A stretch of 64,000 bases of DNA from Blasia pusilla. Lineage: Eukaryota; Marchantiophyta; Marchantiopsida; Blasiales. The position numbers were made by a program, and so were the translations under genes. The DNA lies in contig CM114272.1 of assembly GCA_050084515.1 (NCBI GenBank), positions 58,032,001 to 58,096,000 on the forward strand, read 5' to 3'. The first letter of the stretch is position 1. Every line of letters starts with the position of its first letter. Under the pieces are notes generated by a model. It was not told the origin of the DNA and made no database searches. It was given only the letters and a program-made list of their open reading frames with translations. This document shows, piece after piece, positions 1 to 10,870 of the stretch.

Positions 1-497
1 GGTAGAATTAACTCAAGTAGAAGATTTGAATGAAATAGAAAAATATTTTATGAAGTAATTAATAAATTATGTAATATTATAATGGTGATTATAAATACTA
101 ATAACATGGAATATTTTGATGAAAAAATATATAGAATGTGCGTCTTAATTCACATGTGATGGAGAAGGGAAAAAAATTTTAATGGAGAAAAATTGGCAAA
201 TTTTATGGAAGGTTAAAATTATTTAGGGGATTGGGGTGTCATTTAAATTTGAATGGAGTACTGTAATTATTTAAAAGAATGAAATGTTATTAATCTTCTA
301 AGGTTTTAGAAAAAAAAGAATTTGAAATTTGAAATTAATCATGTGATTATTTTTAAAATTAATCTTATTAATTCAAATGTGACATTTTTAAGTATATTTT
401 AAAAATTTAAGTAGAATTTAAAAAAAATATCATCGACACTTGTTTTTAAGCCATTCTATTGAGGAAACTGTGTTAGGCGTGCATGATACGGGCAACA
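1..497. other. AT-rich intergenic DNA, no gene seen
   Basis: Very AT-rich with long runs of A and T and no open frame of note. I see no recognisable element before the Helitron that starts at 498. Confidence 0.6.
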
Positions 498-708
498 TCT
501 ATATTCTTATGAGAGAGTGCCTTTTGATTTGCAAACACCTCTCTGTTTGATATATGGCAACTAGGCAACAAGAAAATGTTTCTCCTTTTGCAAGCAGCAA
601 GAAAAAAATTTGAATTTTTGTGCTACATCATTAATCCCTTCCCTTCACAAGTTGTACACTAACAAAAAGTTCTTCAAACACGCGTGCATTGCACGGACAC
701 CTTACTAG
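498..708 (+). mobile_element. Short non-autonomous Helitron
   Basis: The left end reads TCTATATTCTTATGAGAG, directly after an A. The right end is a short hairpin (CGTGCATTGCACG, 682-694 region) followed about ten bases later by CTAG and a host T. TC at the 5' end, a 3' hairpin, CTRR at the end and insertion between A and T are the defining Helitron features. At 211 bp it has no coding capacity. Two relatives of nearly the same length lie at 10289-10489 and 30433-30641, and a decayed one at 971-1108. Confidence 0.75.
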
Positions 709-763
709 TTATTATTATTTCAGGAGTGGTTTTCAAATGAATTCACCACTTCTCTTTTGGAGT

Positions 764-984
764 CCATAATATATTAAGCTTAGTATAATCTAGTATTTCA
801 TTGGCATAACCGTGTGTTTAGAAGACCATGGATCGCATGGTCCCTCATGGGTCCTGACCAATTATTATTATTGGCCATAATATATAGTACACGTGGCATA
901 ATCTAGCATTTAATTGGCATAACGGGTGTTTAGAAGACCTTGGATTACACGGTCCCTCACAGTTCCTAACTAGTTATTATTATT
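764..984. repeat. Two-copy tandem repeat, unit about 111 bp
   Basis: Two head-to-tail copies (764-874 and 875-984) share CCATAATATAT, ATAATCTAG, ATTGGCATAAC and GTGTTTAGAAGACC, and both end in a run of ATT triplets. They differ at several positions, so the duplication is not very recent. It lies between two Helitron relics. Confidence 0.7.
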
Positions 985-1108
985 GGAGAGTGTCTTTTCA
1001 TTTTGCAAAGATCTCTTCTTGACATTTGCAATCAATAGGATCCTTTAAAATTAAGTTGAAATAATATTTGAAAATTTTGAGTGAATTATGGGAGCTAATT
1101 TATACTAG
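971..1108 (+). mobile_element. Decayed Helitron relative
   Basis: The segment starts TAGTTATTATTATTGGAGAGTG and follows the same internal sequence as the copy at 10289 (TTTTGCAAA..CTCTTCTTGACA, then TGAATTATGGGAG). It ends in CTAG before T. The 3' hairpin is missing and the first bases have changed, so this is a deleted copy. Confidence 0.5.
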
Positions 1109-1517
1109 TGTCTTCATAAGTCAAAATGTGTCGTCCAACTTGACTTAAATATTCTATGATAGTTAAACAAAGGAAGAAAAACGAGCTCTGAAAATGGAGA
1201 TGCGAGAATTCATCGAAGATACAAATAGCGAGGAGCACCACTTCCACACTCCATGCAGGCAAATAAAAGAGGAAACCCTCCTACAAGCAAAATTCATCCA
1301 CAACATAAATATTCTCAACTATTCCTAAAAGAACATGACTATCCCTAAGATGGCCTCTAGTAGTAGTCTCTCCCACAACCTGAGGCCATCTCATAAGCCT
1401 ATTGGTTTGGGGCATGCTGGAAAGTGATGCTGGTTGTCTACAATATATGAGCGTAGTAGCTAGAGACAACCCATTTCTCAAGTAGAAAAGATGAGCGTAA
1501 TTGGAGAGGAAAGTATC

Positions 1518-1700
1518 AACCTCTCCGCTATAGCCCCATACATATCTATTGCTAGCTAGTGAACGAATTGATGTCCTTTATGAAGCTGACTATAAAGTTA
1601 AGTCTTCAAACCTTTCCACTATAGCCCCATACATCTCTATTGCTAGCTAGTGGGACGAATTGATGTCCTTTGTGAAGCTGACTATAAAGTTAAGTCTTCT
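1518..1700. repeat. Two-copy tandem repeat, period 91 bp
   Basis: The block containing TATAGCCCCATACAT and GCTAGCTAGTG, then ATGAAGCTGACTATAAAG-type sequence, occurs at about 1518-1608 and again at 1609-1700 with few differences. No coding function is evident. Confidence 0.7.
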
Positions 1701-2835
1701 TATTTTTTGCCAAGGCCACCTCTTGCAACAATCTTCCTTCTGCCTTGCACTAATGTATGGAATATCTAACTCTAATATCATCCACCAGTACCGCAACCTC
1801 CCACATCATATAAAGATTAGCATCAATTAGGAAATCTCGTATGGAATAGTATCACACTTTCTGTATGTGAAAGCCGCTCTCGTGGGCAATATAGAACATG
1901 ATATCCTACAGTGCATTGGGATCCAATTGGAGCAATCCTCTCAATCTCAATTGGACAACTTGCCAAATTCACACCAAGAGAATCCATGCTTTAGTGACAC
2001 TCTCAATTTTTCAAACAAACCGCAAATGGTTTGAGGAGGCCCACTTGAAACTGCATCACTTTGATGAAAGGAAGTTGTGAGATACAAAAAGCCAAAATAA
2101 GGGGACGAGCACCCACCTACAAGCTAGCCCTATTCTTGGAGCAGGGGCGAATACATGCCTAAACCTCTATAGGATTAATACCCCCATTGGACAAAGTGCC
2201 TTGAAAAATTTCTTCAAAATGGGCTTCCATCAAAGGAGATTGAACATGGAATGACCAGAGCCAACTAAGGAGGAGAAAGTCAAGAAAATGTTTCTAGCCT
2301 TATCTAGAAGGGAGTCTCTAAATGTTCTATGGGAAGAATGTAGGGGGAAGGAGCTTTCATCTAGATACATATTGGAGTTGGAGGGGTCTATTGACATCCC
2401 TAACAAAGAATATGGAGCAAATAAGAGGTCCTCCAAGGTCTCAACGCCCTAAAAAAAGCCAAAGGAGCCTCTAACTCAATCAAGAGAAGACCAAGCCCGT
2501 CAAAAGAAAGTAGCCAAGATGCATATCTATAAGGTAGATCTCCCCATGCTATACTCAAAGGAGTTCATCCCTAACAGATTTCTGAACACTTGTACGATCC
2601 TCCTATCAAATGAGCTAAGGAGGGTATAGAAGTGGCTAAACATCTAGGAAATCCTAATGAGATAACTAAGGCGTATAAACAACCAAGAGGAGAGAAAGTC
2701 GAAAAAAACTTAATGATTACTAATCCTTGTGAGATCATTCATATGAAGGAGATCCTTGGTAAGTGCCTGAAGACAAAGTCATGGCTCCCAATTGGAACCC
2801 CTAAGATGTATACACTTCCATTATGTTTTATGGAT
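1701..2835. other. Intergenic DNA without a recognised gene
   Basis: Only short unsupported frames. The plus-strand frame at 2632-2850 (72 codons) matches nothing I recognise. The stretch may be an old transposon, since it abuts the LINE relic, but no motif supports that directly. Confidence 0.4.
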
Positions 2836-2839
2836 CATT

Positions 2840-4200
2840 TAAATAGATGAATATCAAAGGATAGGCGTGATGGAGACCATGCATTGCTTTTTTCCAAATT
2901 CACCGCGAGATCGACACTGCGAATTGGGTTAGAAAACACTAGAATGCTAGGACAATGAGATCTCTAAGGCCCACAAGATGAGTATCCTTTGCGAGTGAGG
3001 GAAAAATGATATATGGAAAAGCCTCCATCATAGAAATAATTTCCCAATAATGACCCAAGGTAAAAAAAGGGGCACCTTGAGGATCACCTTAATGAGTTCT
3101 AGTGGCAAACTCCATAATTTTCATGACCATCATAATCAAACATGCACAAATTTGGAAGATCAAATCTCTAGGGGGCTCACACTAGGATAGAATTGCGTTA
3201 AAGTATCACGAGTGTGACATTTGTCGGAGAAGCAAGATGTGAGCCTTATGGGTGTCTCAAATGATAAAGGTGGTGACCTAGTAGAACAAGACCAAAGGTC
3301 AATCGGATTTGAGGAGAGCTCAAGTCCCAGAAAAGTTGGGCGCCAAGGGGACTGCAACCTGTCTTGAATCTTGATTGAGCGTTTTGGGATTCTCCATGTT
3401 TGAGGTCATAATGGCTATATTCATTACAATTGGGATGAATAAATGGCATTAGAAAGCTAGTGGGAAGAAAATTCCAACACACTAAAAATCTATATAAACG
3501 TATGAGTAGAGATCTAGAAACCTTCCCCAACCTAACGAAATGATAGTTAGGGTGAGAGCCACAAGGAGCATTCCAAGAGGACTTTTCTAAAGGTAGGGAG
3601 GGGGTGAGGATGTCTATAACTGTATATAAGGGGGAGGATCTCCAAGGGTGTTTGGAATATGAACCCCATGTTGGGAACCATGGGGGTGAACCAATAGCAC
3701 GAGATGGATTGAGAGATTGGCTTTGGGGTGTGGATACCAAACGAAGTTTAGTTGGTTAGTTATGGATACCAACGTTGGACCTTGACTGGTGACTCAAATA
3801 GTAAGTCTTGGTTAGAGACTCCTTTGAGATCCATTAGGCAGTTAGGATGGCCATGTGCGCTAGCCCCGTTTTAGGCTCCTATGCTATCAAGGAAGTTTTT
3901 CCCAAGCCTTGAGGGACTTGTCTATGTTGAGAAGTGAGGGATTAGGTTGGTATCTAGATGGGTTGAGCTTGAAGGATAGCTTGATACGAAGACTCGAGAG
4001 ACGCAAGGCTGGTTGATCTAGATCATGGTTAATAAGAGTGTTTAAGTGCAAATCAATGAGGAGAGCGTGACCTGCTGAACACAAGATTCCGTAACACATA
4101 AGGCCAACATTCAAGGGAGTAGGCATAAGACAAAACTTAACCACGGTGGAGATAAAGGGAAAAAGAGGTCCCATAGAAAGCTCACACAAAGGGAATGAGG
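2840..4200 (-). pseudogene. LINE-type reverse transcriptase relic, interrupted
   Basis: Reading the minus strand, LIPFV-AFYG near 4150-4200 resembles the segment before the RT active site in plant LINE-like proteins. About 1 kb later (3100 downward) come GDPQGAPFFTLGHY, then FPSLAKDTHLVG, which corresponds to the RT motif F-ADD-H-GP, then LEKSNAWSPSRL. The first active-site Asp is changed and several stops interrupt the frame, so it is dead. In the relative at 30600-32060 the first two blocks are separated by a short stretch only; here roughly 1 kb (about 3120-4130, including a 164-codon frame I cannot identify) lies between them, so a nested insertion is likely. Confidence 0.6.
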
Positions 4201-4908
4201 CTCAAAATGAGGCCACTTACATCCTAAATTGTGAGAAGATAGCATGTGGGACACTCAATTGACGAGGTTCTCAACATCCACTTGTAGAACCATCCACTTT
4301 GGATGTAAATGAAGAGAATTCTTAGGATCAAATGTGTCCGTCTCTCAATCTAATGGGGTAGCAACTTCAAATTTATGTGGACTCAAGTGGAAGGCCTTAT
4401 AAAACTTTAAGGTGATAACGATAGTGCGACTTATCAATCTCAAGAGCACTTCACCTACAAAAGTCAAACGATTCCCTCCACCCTCCTTAGACAATGCAAA
4501 AAGTTAACATGTCCCCAATGCTTCAGATTCAACTATTAAAACTCTTCCCTCAACTAGCTGAGGGAAATCTTGGAGCAACTTGTAGAAGCCACTAGGAGAA
4601 TCCTCTAGAGGAAAGAAATCCCAAAGATGTTTGTGCACTGCACCATACCAGAGAAAACTTGGAGAAGAAATCCGTAGAGCATTGCACTTGAGAAAAAAGA
4701 GATGGTCAAGACAAAAAAATTGTGTCTAGATAGGATCCTAGCAACAAGGAGAAGGAAAGCATGGCTAAGTTCCTCTTGATATTGTGGAATGATCTTGGGT
4801 TGAGAAAACATATCTTAAAGAGACCCATGACACTGCCAAGGTGAGACCTCAACCACTCCCATGCCTTAGGAGAGATAATGAAACAAGAAGCACTAGAGAG
4901 TATTATCG
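4201..4908. other. Intergenic DNA, no gene seen
   Basis: Contains only short frames with no recognisable motif. It may belong to the same LINE relic upstream of its RT core, but I cannot show it. Confidence 0.35.
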
Positions 4909-5520
4909 TGCATATGCACATTGCTACACAACCCACATCGTTGGTCACATTTACACACCAAACAACACCGATCTTCCCCAACATACGGGTAGATCCACAC
5001 ATAAACAAAATACACTCACACATATACATGGAGACCCCACAAACAAATTAGAGTAGTAAAAAAGGCTCATCTGGCCTAAAACTCCTCTCATGAATCTACA
5101 TTGACATATCGAACCACGTCCGCCCTCGACTATGAGGAAATCTCGACGCTAGGACCCTAACTCCTACACACCCACACATGTCTATGCAAGAGAGGTGCTC
5201 CTAAGGCTCAACAGGAGAAAGAGGGCTTGAGAAAGCTATCTCTCTCACTCTTATACCAAAAGGCTCTTCTCCCTAAAATAGCCTCCAAGCGGTAACCTAC
5301 GTCCATAGGATACCTGGTGACCGTTGACTCGGTCAACGGGTCATATGATGCACTAAAACCAAAATAGGTAAATTTCCTTAAATGACGTTCCTGACACAAT
5401 AGACCTGTTGCCAACGTCATCCGACATCTTGGGACGAAGTTACACTTGAACAACTCATTGACTCTCTATGTCGTTGATGCGATAGAACTCTACCTACATC
5501 AAAATAAGATATGACAACAT
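4909..5520 (-). mobile_element. Gypsy LTR relic (body plus terminal A segment)
   Basis: On the minus strand this reads as a long LTR-like sequence: TGTAACTTCGTCC, TGTCAGGAACGTC, the GTTGACCGAGTCAACGG palindrome, GTTGAGCCTTAGGAGCACC, GTGGTTCGATATG. It ends with the roughly 130-bp A segment (GTGTGGATCTACCCG, GAAGATCGGTGTTG, TGACCAACGATGTG, ATATGCACG; 4909-5041). The same order occurs on the plus strand at 57660-58256 and in part at 14983-15180 and 62940-63345, so it belongs to one LTR family. No coding sequence remains with this copy. Confidence 0.6.
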
Positions 5521-7600
5521 CCTTGGTTGATTGGAGGGATCATCCATCCAAAGCCATTTAATTTGGGATGTTTAGCCGCTAAATAATTTTTGACTCTAGA
5601 GTGGATGAAGTATTTCGAACAACCAGGGGATTTAGTATCCCGACTAGACAACCCAAGTAATTGAACTTGCTAAGTGAGTATATTTTTTGCCATAAGATAA
5701 TCCTAATAATGTAAGGTATCTTGATTATCTAGTTGAAAATATTGATCTTCCTTGTTCATAGTGAGTAAGATTGCAGAGACACAAAGTTCACAAACTTATG
5801 TTTGTCTTAAGGAGAAACTTATTCATGCGAGAACTTTTTCCTACACCTTGCATCCCGCAGATACATGAATTGCAGTTGGTCCCGTCCACTTACCGCACCT
5901 TCTCAAACTCATCTCCGTACCAGGCCTCAACTTGTGGTTTGTCTATGAGCCCATGCCCATACCTCCACCCTATCCCTGCGACATGTCCCCCTGCCCCAAA
6001 ATCCTTGTGCCTTGCCTTGCATCCCATATTCCTTTCGTGTCCCTCTCCTGCCTTCTGCAGCTCCCACGCCCCCCTACGGCGCAAACCTTGAGCATGTGCA
6101 ACTATATGCTTGCCTATCCTTGTGCTTTTGTGCCATGCACTCCCGCCACTACCTTCTCGTGCCTCGACTTGCCTCGTCCCGCCCGGCCATGCACCGCACA
6201 TGCAACACGTCCTCGTGCCCACGCCCCACCCTTGGGCTTGTGGATAGGTTCACTAGAAACCCAGGCTAGATGGCATATCCGTGCACATGTCCAAAATTTT
6301 CTAGACAAGTCTATCCCATGATTGTCCTTTTCATGCAAACCTGGCAGTGAATGTTCCAAGTTTTCTATTGGAACATTTATGGGAAATATCTATTGTAATT
6401 TGCATAGATTTCATGCGTCATTCCTGTGCAATTCTTGTGAAATATCCAAAAAATTTATGTGCTTATAGTTATTACTAAAGCCAAATGATTCCAATAGATC
6501 ATGAAGGAGCATTGGAAAGAAGTACATGTGGATAGTGGAACATCACGTAGATGGTAGTGCGAGTATTGTTCCAATGCATTGAAAATACATCATAGCATGC
6601 ATATGGTAGACCATTTCATATGAGAGAGACAAAAGACAACAAGAATGCGGCCCTTTGAGAGGGGTGGGGAGAGAAAATGCTAAATAGGCAAGTGTAGAAA
6701 AAAAGAGAACTTGTAGGGGTCGTAACAAGAATCGCCTTCTCAAGCACGACCATTATGTATACCTGGAACGCACCAACGCAGAGCGAAGGCTCTTGCTCCA
6801 TCAAAAAATAGAAAAATGCACAGGGAGGGAGGATCGGAGCTTTCTCTGCCGTGAGTGGGACGCACTAGAAGTTATGGAACGGAAGTGGATGGGAGTGAGT
6901 GATTGGAAACAAAACGCGTGGAGCAATCCAAGCTCCTTATACCGACACTCCAAGGCGGCTTTTTGTGTCACTGGCTAGCGGGCTACGGATTTAGGAGAAG
7001 ATAATGAAGGCACGAGGTTGCTATTAGGTCACACTTGCATGCCCAACCAGGAAAAAAATGAAGCATACATGTAGGGTTTGTAACAAATGGGCTTATGGAT
7101 ATCCATCATGCAAAATTATATGTGAAGGTCACTCCTAATGTGCTACGCAGTCTCTAAGTTCTTGTGGAAAATGGAAAAAACAGGAAAGTGAGACAATTGA
7201 GTGAATTGGAGGAGACAACCTTATTCCATCTAGATTCACAAGAGAGAAGAAATAGCCTTATTTCATTTTATGTCCAATATAGATGGGGTTACGGACATGA
7301 AATCAATCTAACGACGGCACAAATGAATGCAAAGGAGTAGTTGGGCCAAGTCGACCAAGTACTAGCATTGGAAGGAAGAATCGTAATCTATCTAGGGGAT
7401 CATTTCAACCCTCTGAGGAATAGAAGTTGCAAATCACATCTGAAAAAAATATTATATGAATGTGGCATATCATGTTGGATTCTGCACATCCACTTCTCAT
7501 TGTGCACCATTAATTTGATCGACCCTCTGATATGAGGAGAATCCTAGATTGATGGTTGCGACTTCCACGTCGGAGGAGTCATAATAATATGACGTTTGTG
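5521..7600. other. Intergenic DNA with a C-rich block
   Basis: No gene is supported. The 5880-6330 part is unusually C-rich for the region and gives overlapping frames in several phases, a composition effect rather than coding. It ends with CATATCCGTGCACATGTCC, like the TIR elements at 56714 and 58539, so it may be another, poorly delimited member of that family. Confidence 0.4.
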
Positions 7601-7650
7601 GTTTGTTGAGTAGCATGACTAGGATTATCTAACCCTGTGTGTGGGGCACC

Positions 7651-7692
7651 ATGATGTAAAATATTTATATTAATAGAAATATTTTACATCAT
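7651..7692. repeat. Perfect inverted repeat, 16-bp arms
   Basis: ATGATGTAAAATATTT (7651-7666) is exactly complementary to AAATATTTTACATCAT (7677-7692) with a 10-base loop. It lies immediately left of a second perfect palindrome. Confidence 0.85.
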
Positions 7693-7695
7693 TTA

Positions 7696-7748
7696 TCGAC
7701 TATTTGACGACTCGCAAAACTAGGGTTTGCGAGTCGTCAAATAGTCGA
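7696..7748. repeat. Perfect inverted repeat, 23-bp arms
   Basis: The arm at 7696-7718 (TCGACTATTTGACGACTCGC plus AAA) is exactly complementary to 7726-7748 around the 7-base loop ACTAGGG. Perfect identity in otherwise decayed DNA suggests recent formation. Confidence 0.9.
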
Positions 7749-7903
7749 CAACCGTAATGATAGCGCATTCTTGTATGTCGAGTTATCTCTATGTTCAAGT
7801 TCGATTGAAGCTCTTCTATGAGTGCACAGACAAACTAGGCCACTTTGTATCTTTAAGATTTGTAGCATATTTGAGTGATTCTGTCACATTTTATTTTCTC
7901 ACA

Positions 7904-7915
7904 TGGTATCAAAGC
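7904..7915 (+). promoter_or_regulatory. Copia primer-binding site
   Basis: TGGTATCAAAGC directly follows the LTR end. Plant Copia elements use the 3' end of initiator Met-tRNA to prime minus-strand synthesis at this position. Confidence 0.7.
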
Positions 7916-8009
7916 GATAGGTTTTCCAATATTTTGTATCCGGCGATCTAGTGTATTTGCACAAATTCTTTAGAGACGGCTACTTCTTAGTTAGTTCAGG
8001 CTCGTCCTC

Positions 8010-8275
8010 TTCTGTTGGGTAAAGGGAAGTTTGATGGGTCTAACTATACACTGTGGAAGTTTAAAATGAGAACTCTCCTCAAATCATTTGAGATCTGGTA
8101 GACCACAACATGGATCGATTCGAATCCATAAGCTACTTTGAGTTCTAAATGTTCATATGGTGACATTGATCTTGTTATATTGCTAGCGTGGAAACGAAAA
8201 AATGCTAATGCTCTATATTCTATTGTCCTGAATGTAACTAATTCTGTCATGAATCTCATTCAACATGAGTTTGTT
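8010..8275 (+). pseudogene. Copia gag, N-terminal part
   Basis: Translation gives LLLGKGKFDGSNYTLWKF and KMRTLLKSFEIW, the hallmark start of Copia Gag (a FDG-NY--W---M pattern), followed by KNANALYSIVLNVTNSVM, which corresponds to the D-KAL--I-L-V block. It lies about 100 bases after the primer-binding site, as expected. In-frame stops follow FEIW and occur further on, so the gene is dead. It is cut off at about 8278 by an LTR-A segment. Confidence 0.7.
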
Positions 8276-8284
8276 TGATTTATG

Positions 8285-8362
8285 GATGGATCGACCCCTG
8301 TGTTGGGAAGATCAGTGTTGTGTGGTATGTAGATGTAACCAGCAATGTGTATACGCACGACA
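8285..8362 (+). mobile_element. LTR-A segment between Copia gag and pol
   Basis: Contains ATGGATCGACCCCTGTGTTG, GGAAGATCAGTGTTGTGTGG, GATGTAACCAGCAATGTG and ATACGCACGACA, the diagnostic blocks of the gypsy LTR A segment found at seven or more places in the window. Copia sequence resumes in the pol region right after it, so an LTR landed here and/or a deletion joined the pieces. Confidence 0.6.
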
Positions 8363-8374
8363 AAGAGCGGAAAG

Positions 8375-8945
8375 TGCTTTTTTATGAGATACAATGATGA
8401 GTCTAAAGATTATTTCCTATGGTGTCCGGAGGTGAAGAAGATGTTTTGAGTCACGACGTGGTGTTCCAAGAACAACCTCGTCAAGTGGCGAACATCACTG
8501 GTCCATCCACATTATCATCAAATGAAGAGATAGCCCACTAGAGCACATCGATAATGTTTACATCAGATCACCAAGAAGAGGAAGTTGGTGATGATTACAA
8601 AGAGCAGTTTGTTCTTCTACTCCACTCCTCATACCCTAAGTGGAAAAAGAAACTCTTGGATGGTAAGGATCCACCAGCATTTGATGAAGACTAGAGGAGC
8701 ATAATAGAGTGTTCATACATCTTGTTAAAATGGCCTTAATGAGTGAGGTCTTGAAGGTGGAAGAGCCATCATGCTTGGATGATCCTCTTGTTGACTCTAA
8801 ATGGAAAGAGGCCATGCAAGGGGAGATGGACGCAATTCAAAGAAACCAAACTTGGACTTTGGTTGAGAAGTCAAAGGACAAGAAGATAATTTGTACCAAG
8901 TGGGTGTACAAGATCAAGTACAAGTCGGCTTTTTATCTACTAAAG
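8375..8945 (+). pseudogene. Copia pol fragment (integrase end to start of RT)
   Basis: The first part reads MRYNDESKDYFLWCPEVKK, which matches the Copia segment FVGY---SK-YRLW-P after the integrase core. The end, in the frame starting near 8709, reads DPLVDSKWKEAMQGEMDAIQ and then NQTWTLVEKSK and CTKWVYKIKYK, the well-known start of Copia RT. The middle has stops in every frame. The element is lost after about 8945: no YVDD box, RNase H or 3' LTR is present. Confidence 0.7.
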
Positions 8946-9148
8946 TTGGTCAACATGTCAAAAAAATACACTATCCTCAAATATTACGACAGGAAAACCA
9001 AATAATATATAATCATAATGAGATTTTAAGATAAAAAAATACCATTAATATGTTGTTGTAGTGACTTCGTGGCCTCTTGGTTTTCTGTAGCCCAACTACT
9101 TTGTCCTCTCTTGGTTTCTGGTTTTTCATGGCTATTTTGGATATGTGC

Positions 9149-9439
9149 CATGGTTGCATAAAAACATACAAGTGTGGACATATCCACAGATATGGATTGT
9201 AAGAGGTGGGATCTACACTTATAGTTCATGATGGAAGGCACGGGCACGGCAAGTGGGGCAATAAGGGGGAAGGGAGTGGAGGTGGAGGGAGGAAGAAATT
9301 GGAGGTTATGGAACATTATGGAACATGAAGGCAAGTGGGAGGAATGAGAAAGAAGAGGAAAATAGGGCCCACATGGATAAGTTCTTCCATAGAAAGAACA
9401 TAAGTCCACGGACACAAATGTTGTGCACTTGCAACCATG
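9149..9439. mobile_element. Non-autonomous TIR element, GGTTGCA family
   Basis: Bounded by CATGGTTGCA at the left and TGCAACCATG at the right, with further inverted similarity inward (TGTGGACATATCC against GTCCGTGGA). ATATG occurs just outside both ends and may be part of a target duplication. Its interior (CACTTGCC, CTTATTGCCCC, CATCATGAACTATAAGT on the minus strand) matches the element at 56714-57012 in opposite orientation. Confidence 0.55.
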
Positions 9440-9497
9440 ATATGCAGGTACTTAGAGCTCCCATTATTATGTCCTCAAGATCATCTAAAAAAAGCTA

Positions 9498-9539
9498 GTA
9501 TGTATTTACCATTCAATACACTGAATGGTAAATACATAC
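9498..9539. repeat. Perfect inverted repeat flanked by an 8-bp direct repeat
   Basis: GTATGTATTTACCATTCA (9498-9515) is exactly complementary to 9522-9539 around the 6-base loop ATACAC. AAGCTAGT occurs just outside both ends, which looks like a target-site duplication around a 40-bp foldback. Confidence 0.85.
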
Positions 9540-9883
9540 AAGCTAGTGACACTAATTTGGAACCAAAACCATAGACAAGCTTTGAGGGTCCCGAAACCTA
9601 TTTCCATGCTATTGCCCAATTTTTTAGGCTTTTAGGATGGGATTCCATGTGGATAGGGTCCCGATGACTTCAATTCCCCCTCCCGTATGGAATGGAATTG
9701 AAGATTTACTTGTTACTAGATGTAGAAGTAGAATGGTGCAAGAATTGTCGACGATGGAGTTTATTTCAAGGCCCTCTTCTCTTCTTTCAATAGGTTACTT
9801 GGTTAGTAGATTATGAGGAATTATGGGTGGCAAGGTCCCAACACCTTGCACCTTGCTTTTTAATGACGAAAGCGTGATCGGAG

Positions 9884-9952
9884 TCCCATTTGTGTACTAA
9901 TCCTAAACCATTAGATTTTATCTAATGGTTTAGGATTAGTACACAAATGGGA
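9884..9952. repeat. Perfect inverted repeat, 32-bp arms, 5-base loop
   Basis: The arms 9884-9915 and 9921-9952 are complementary over all 32 positions around the loop TTTTA. The left arm begins TCCCATTTGTGTACTAATCC. It is the longest perfect short-loop palindrome I found in the window. Confidence 0.9.
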
Positions 9953-10288
9953 TTATCTCAAAAGTTACCAAGACTACAGTACACATTGCACTGAGTTCTT
10001 AGGCATGAAATTTCCCGTCACCATGGAGGTCATGAATATCGGGTATCCCATGGGACTTGGCAAACCCAGGAGATATGCATATTACAAGAAGTATTTGAGT
10101 TTTTTGTGTAAATGTGTGCAATTTACACGCAACGATTTTGAATTAGGAGGGGTTTGAAAGCTTCCTTATGGTCATTTTTACGAGCATCAAGGTGGTATGC
10201 ATCACTCATATCGGTTTTGCTAGTAAGGAATGGGGGTGTGTAATAGAGGGAGTGTCATGTATGCATGAGGTCTCATATACACACATAA
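9953..10288. other. Intergenic DNA, no gene seen
   Basis: No supported frame or element. Confidence 0.5.
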
Positions 10289-10489
10289 CCTATATTATTA
10301 TTGGAGAGTGGCCTCTCATTTTGCAAACGCCTCTCCTCTTGACACTTGGCACTTTCATCCAACCAATAAGATCGCTCGCATTTCGAGCCAAGAGGATTAT
10401 TCAAAATTAATTCAAAATGGAACTTGAGAGGTTTGAGAGTTAATTATGGGAGGTAAGTTAAATCCATGTGATGCACAGGATTACACTAG
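10289..10489 (+). mobile_element. Short non-autonomous Helitron
   Basis: Starts CCTATATTATTATTGGAGAG (first base changed from the expected T), contains the family block TTTTGCAAACGCCTCTC, and ends with an imperfect hairpin CCATGTGATGCACAGG, then ATTACACTAG before T. At 201 bp it is close to the copies at 498 and 30433. Confidence 0.7.
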
Positions 10490-10517
10490 TGTATGTGGAA
10501 ATAGGTTATGTCTACTA

Positions 10518-10798
10518 GGGGGTGTCAAAGATCACCCCAGTTAGAATCATCCGGGTGAAGGTGTCACACCTAAGACTCGCCCTCAATCGCTTCCGGAAGA
10601 AGAGGGGATAAAATTTTTACATTGAGACATGTGGAAAGATCCAAAAATACTTCCAAATCGTACACCCACATGTTTACGACGAGAAACGAAAAAGGAGCAT
10701 GGAATTCGGAGCCTCCTAGAGTATGAAAATGGGAAGCTAATGAGGTACAGGTTTCTCCGTGCCCAAGAACCCCCGGATAGGAAAATCTTTACGGCCTA
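10518..10798 (-). mobile_element. MITE, GGGGGTGTCAAAGAT family, older copy
   Basis: Starts GGGGGTGTCAAAGATCACCCC. The interior (CTTCCGGAAGAAGAGGGG, CATTGAGACATGTGG, CCAAGAACCCCCGGATAGG) matches in inverted orientation the element at 47729-47960. The far end (AAAATCTTTACGGCC) is a decayed terminal repeat. No coding capacity. Confidence 0.65.
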
Positions 10799-10870
10799 TA
10801 TATACACTCCTTGTTTTTTTTTTCCCACTTTCTAACCTATCCACATGTCCTTCACACGAGTATAATAACT

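Larger units (their letters stand above)
7603..7903 (+). mobile_element. Copia 5' LTR (approximate left edge)
   Basis: The right edge is clear: ..TTTTCTCACA ends at 7903 and is followed at once by the primer-binding site TGGTATCAAAGC (7904-7915), which matches the plant initiator-Met tRNA type TGGTATCAGAGC with one change. The left edge is estimated from a TGTTGAG-like start near 7603. Two perfect inverted repeats lie inside this LTR (see separate entries). Confidence 0.6.

Noticed and set aside
5890-6359. Several overlapping frames in the C-rich block
   Set aside because: Open in four phases at once, typical of low-stop C-rich DNA and not of coding sequence.
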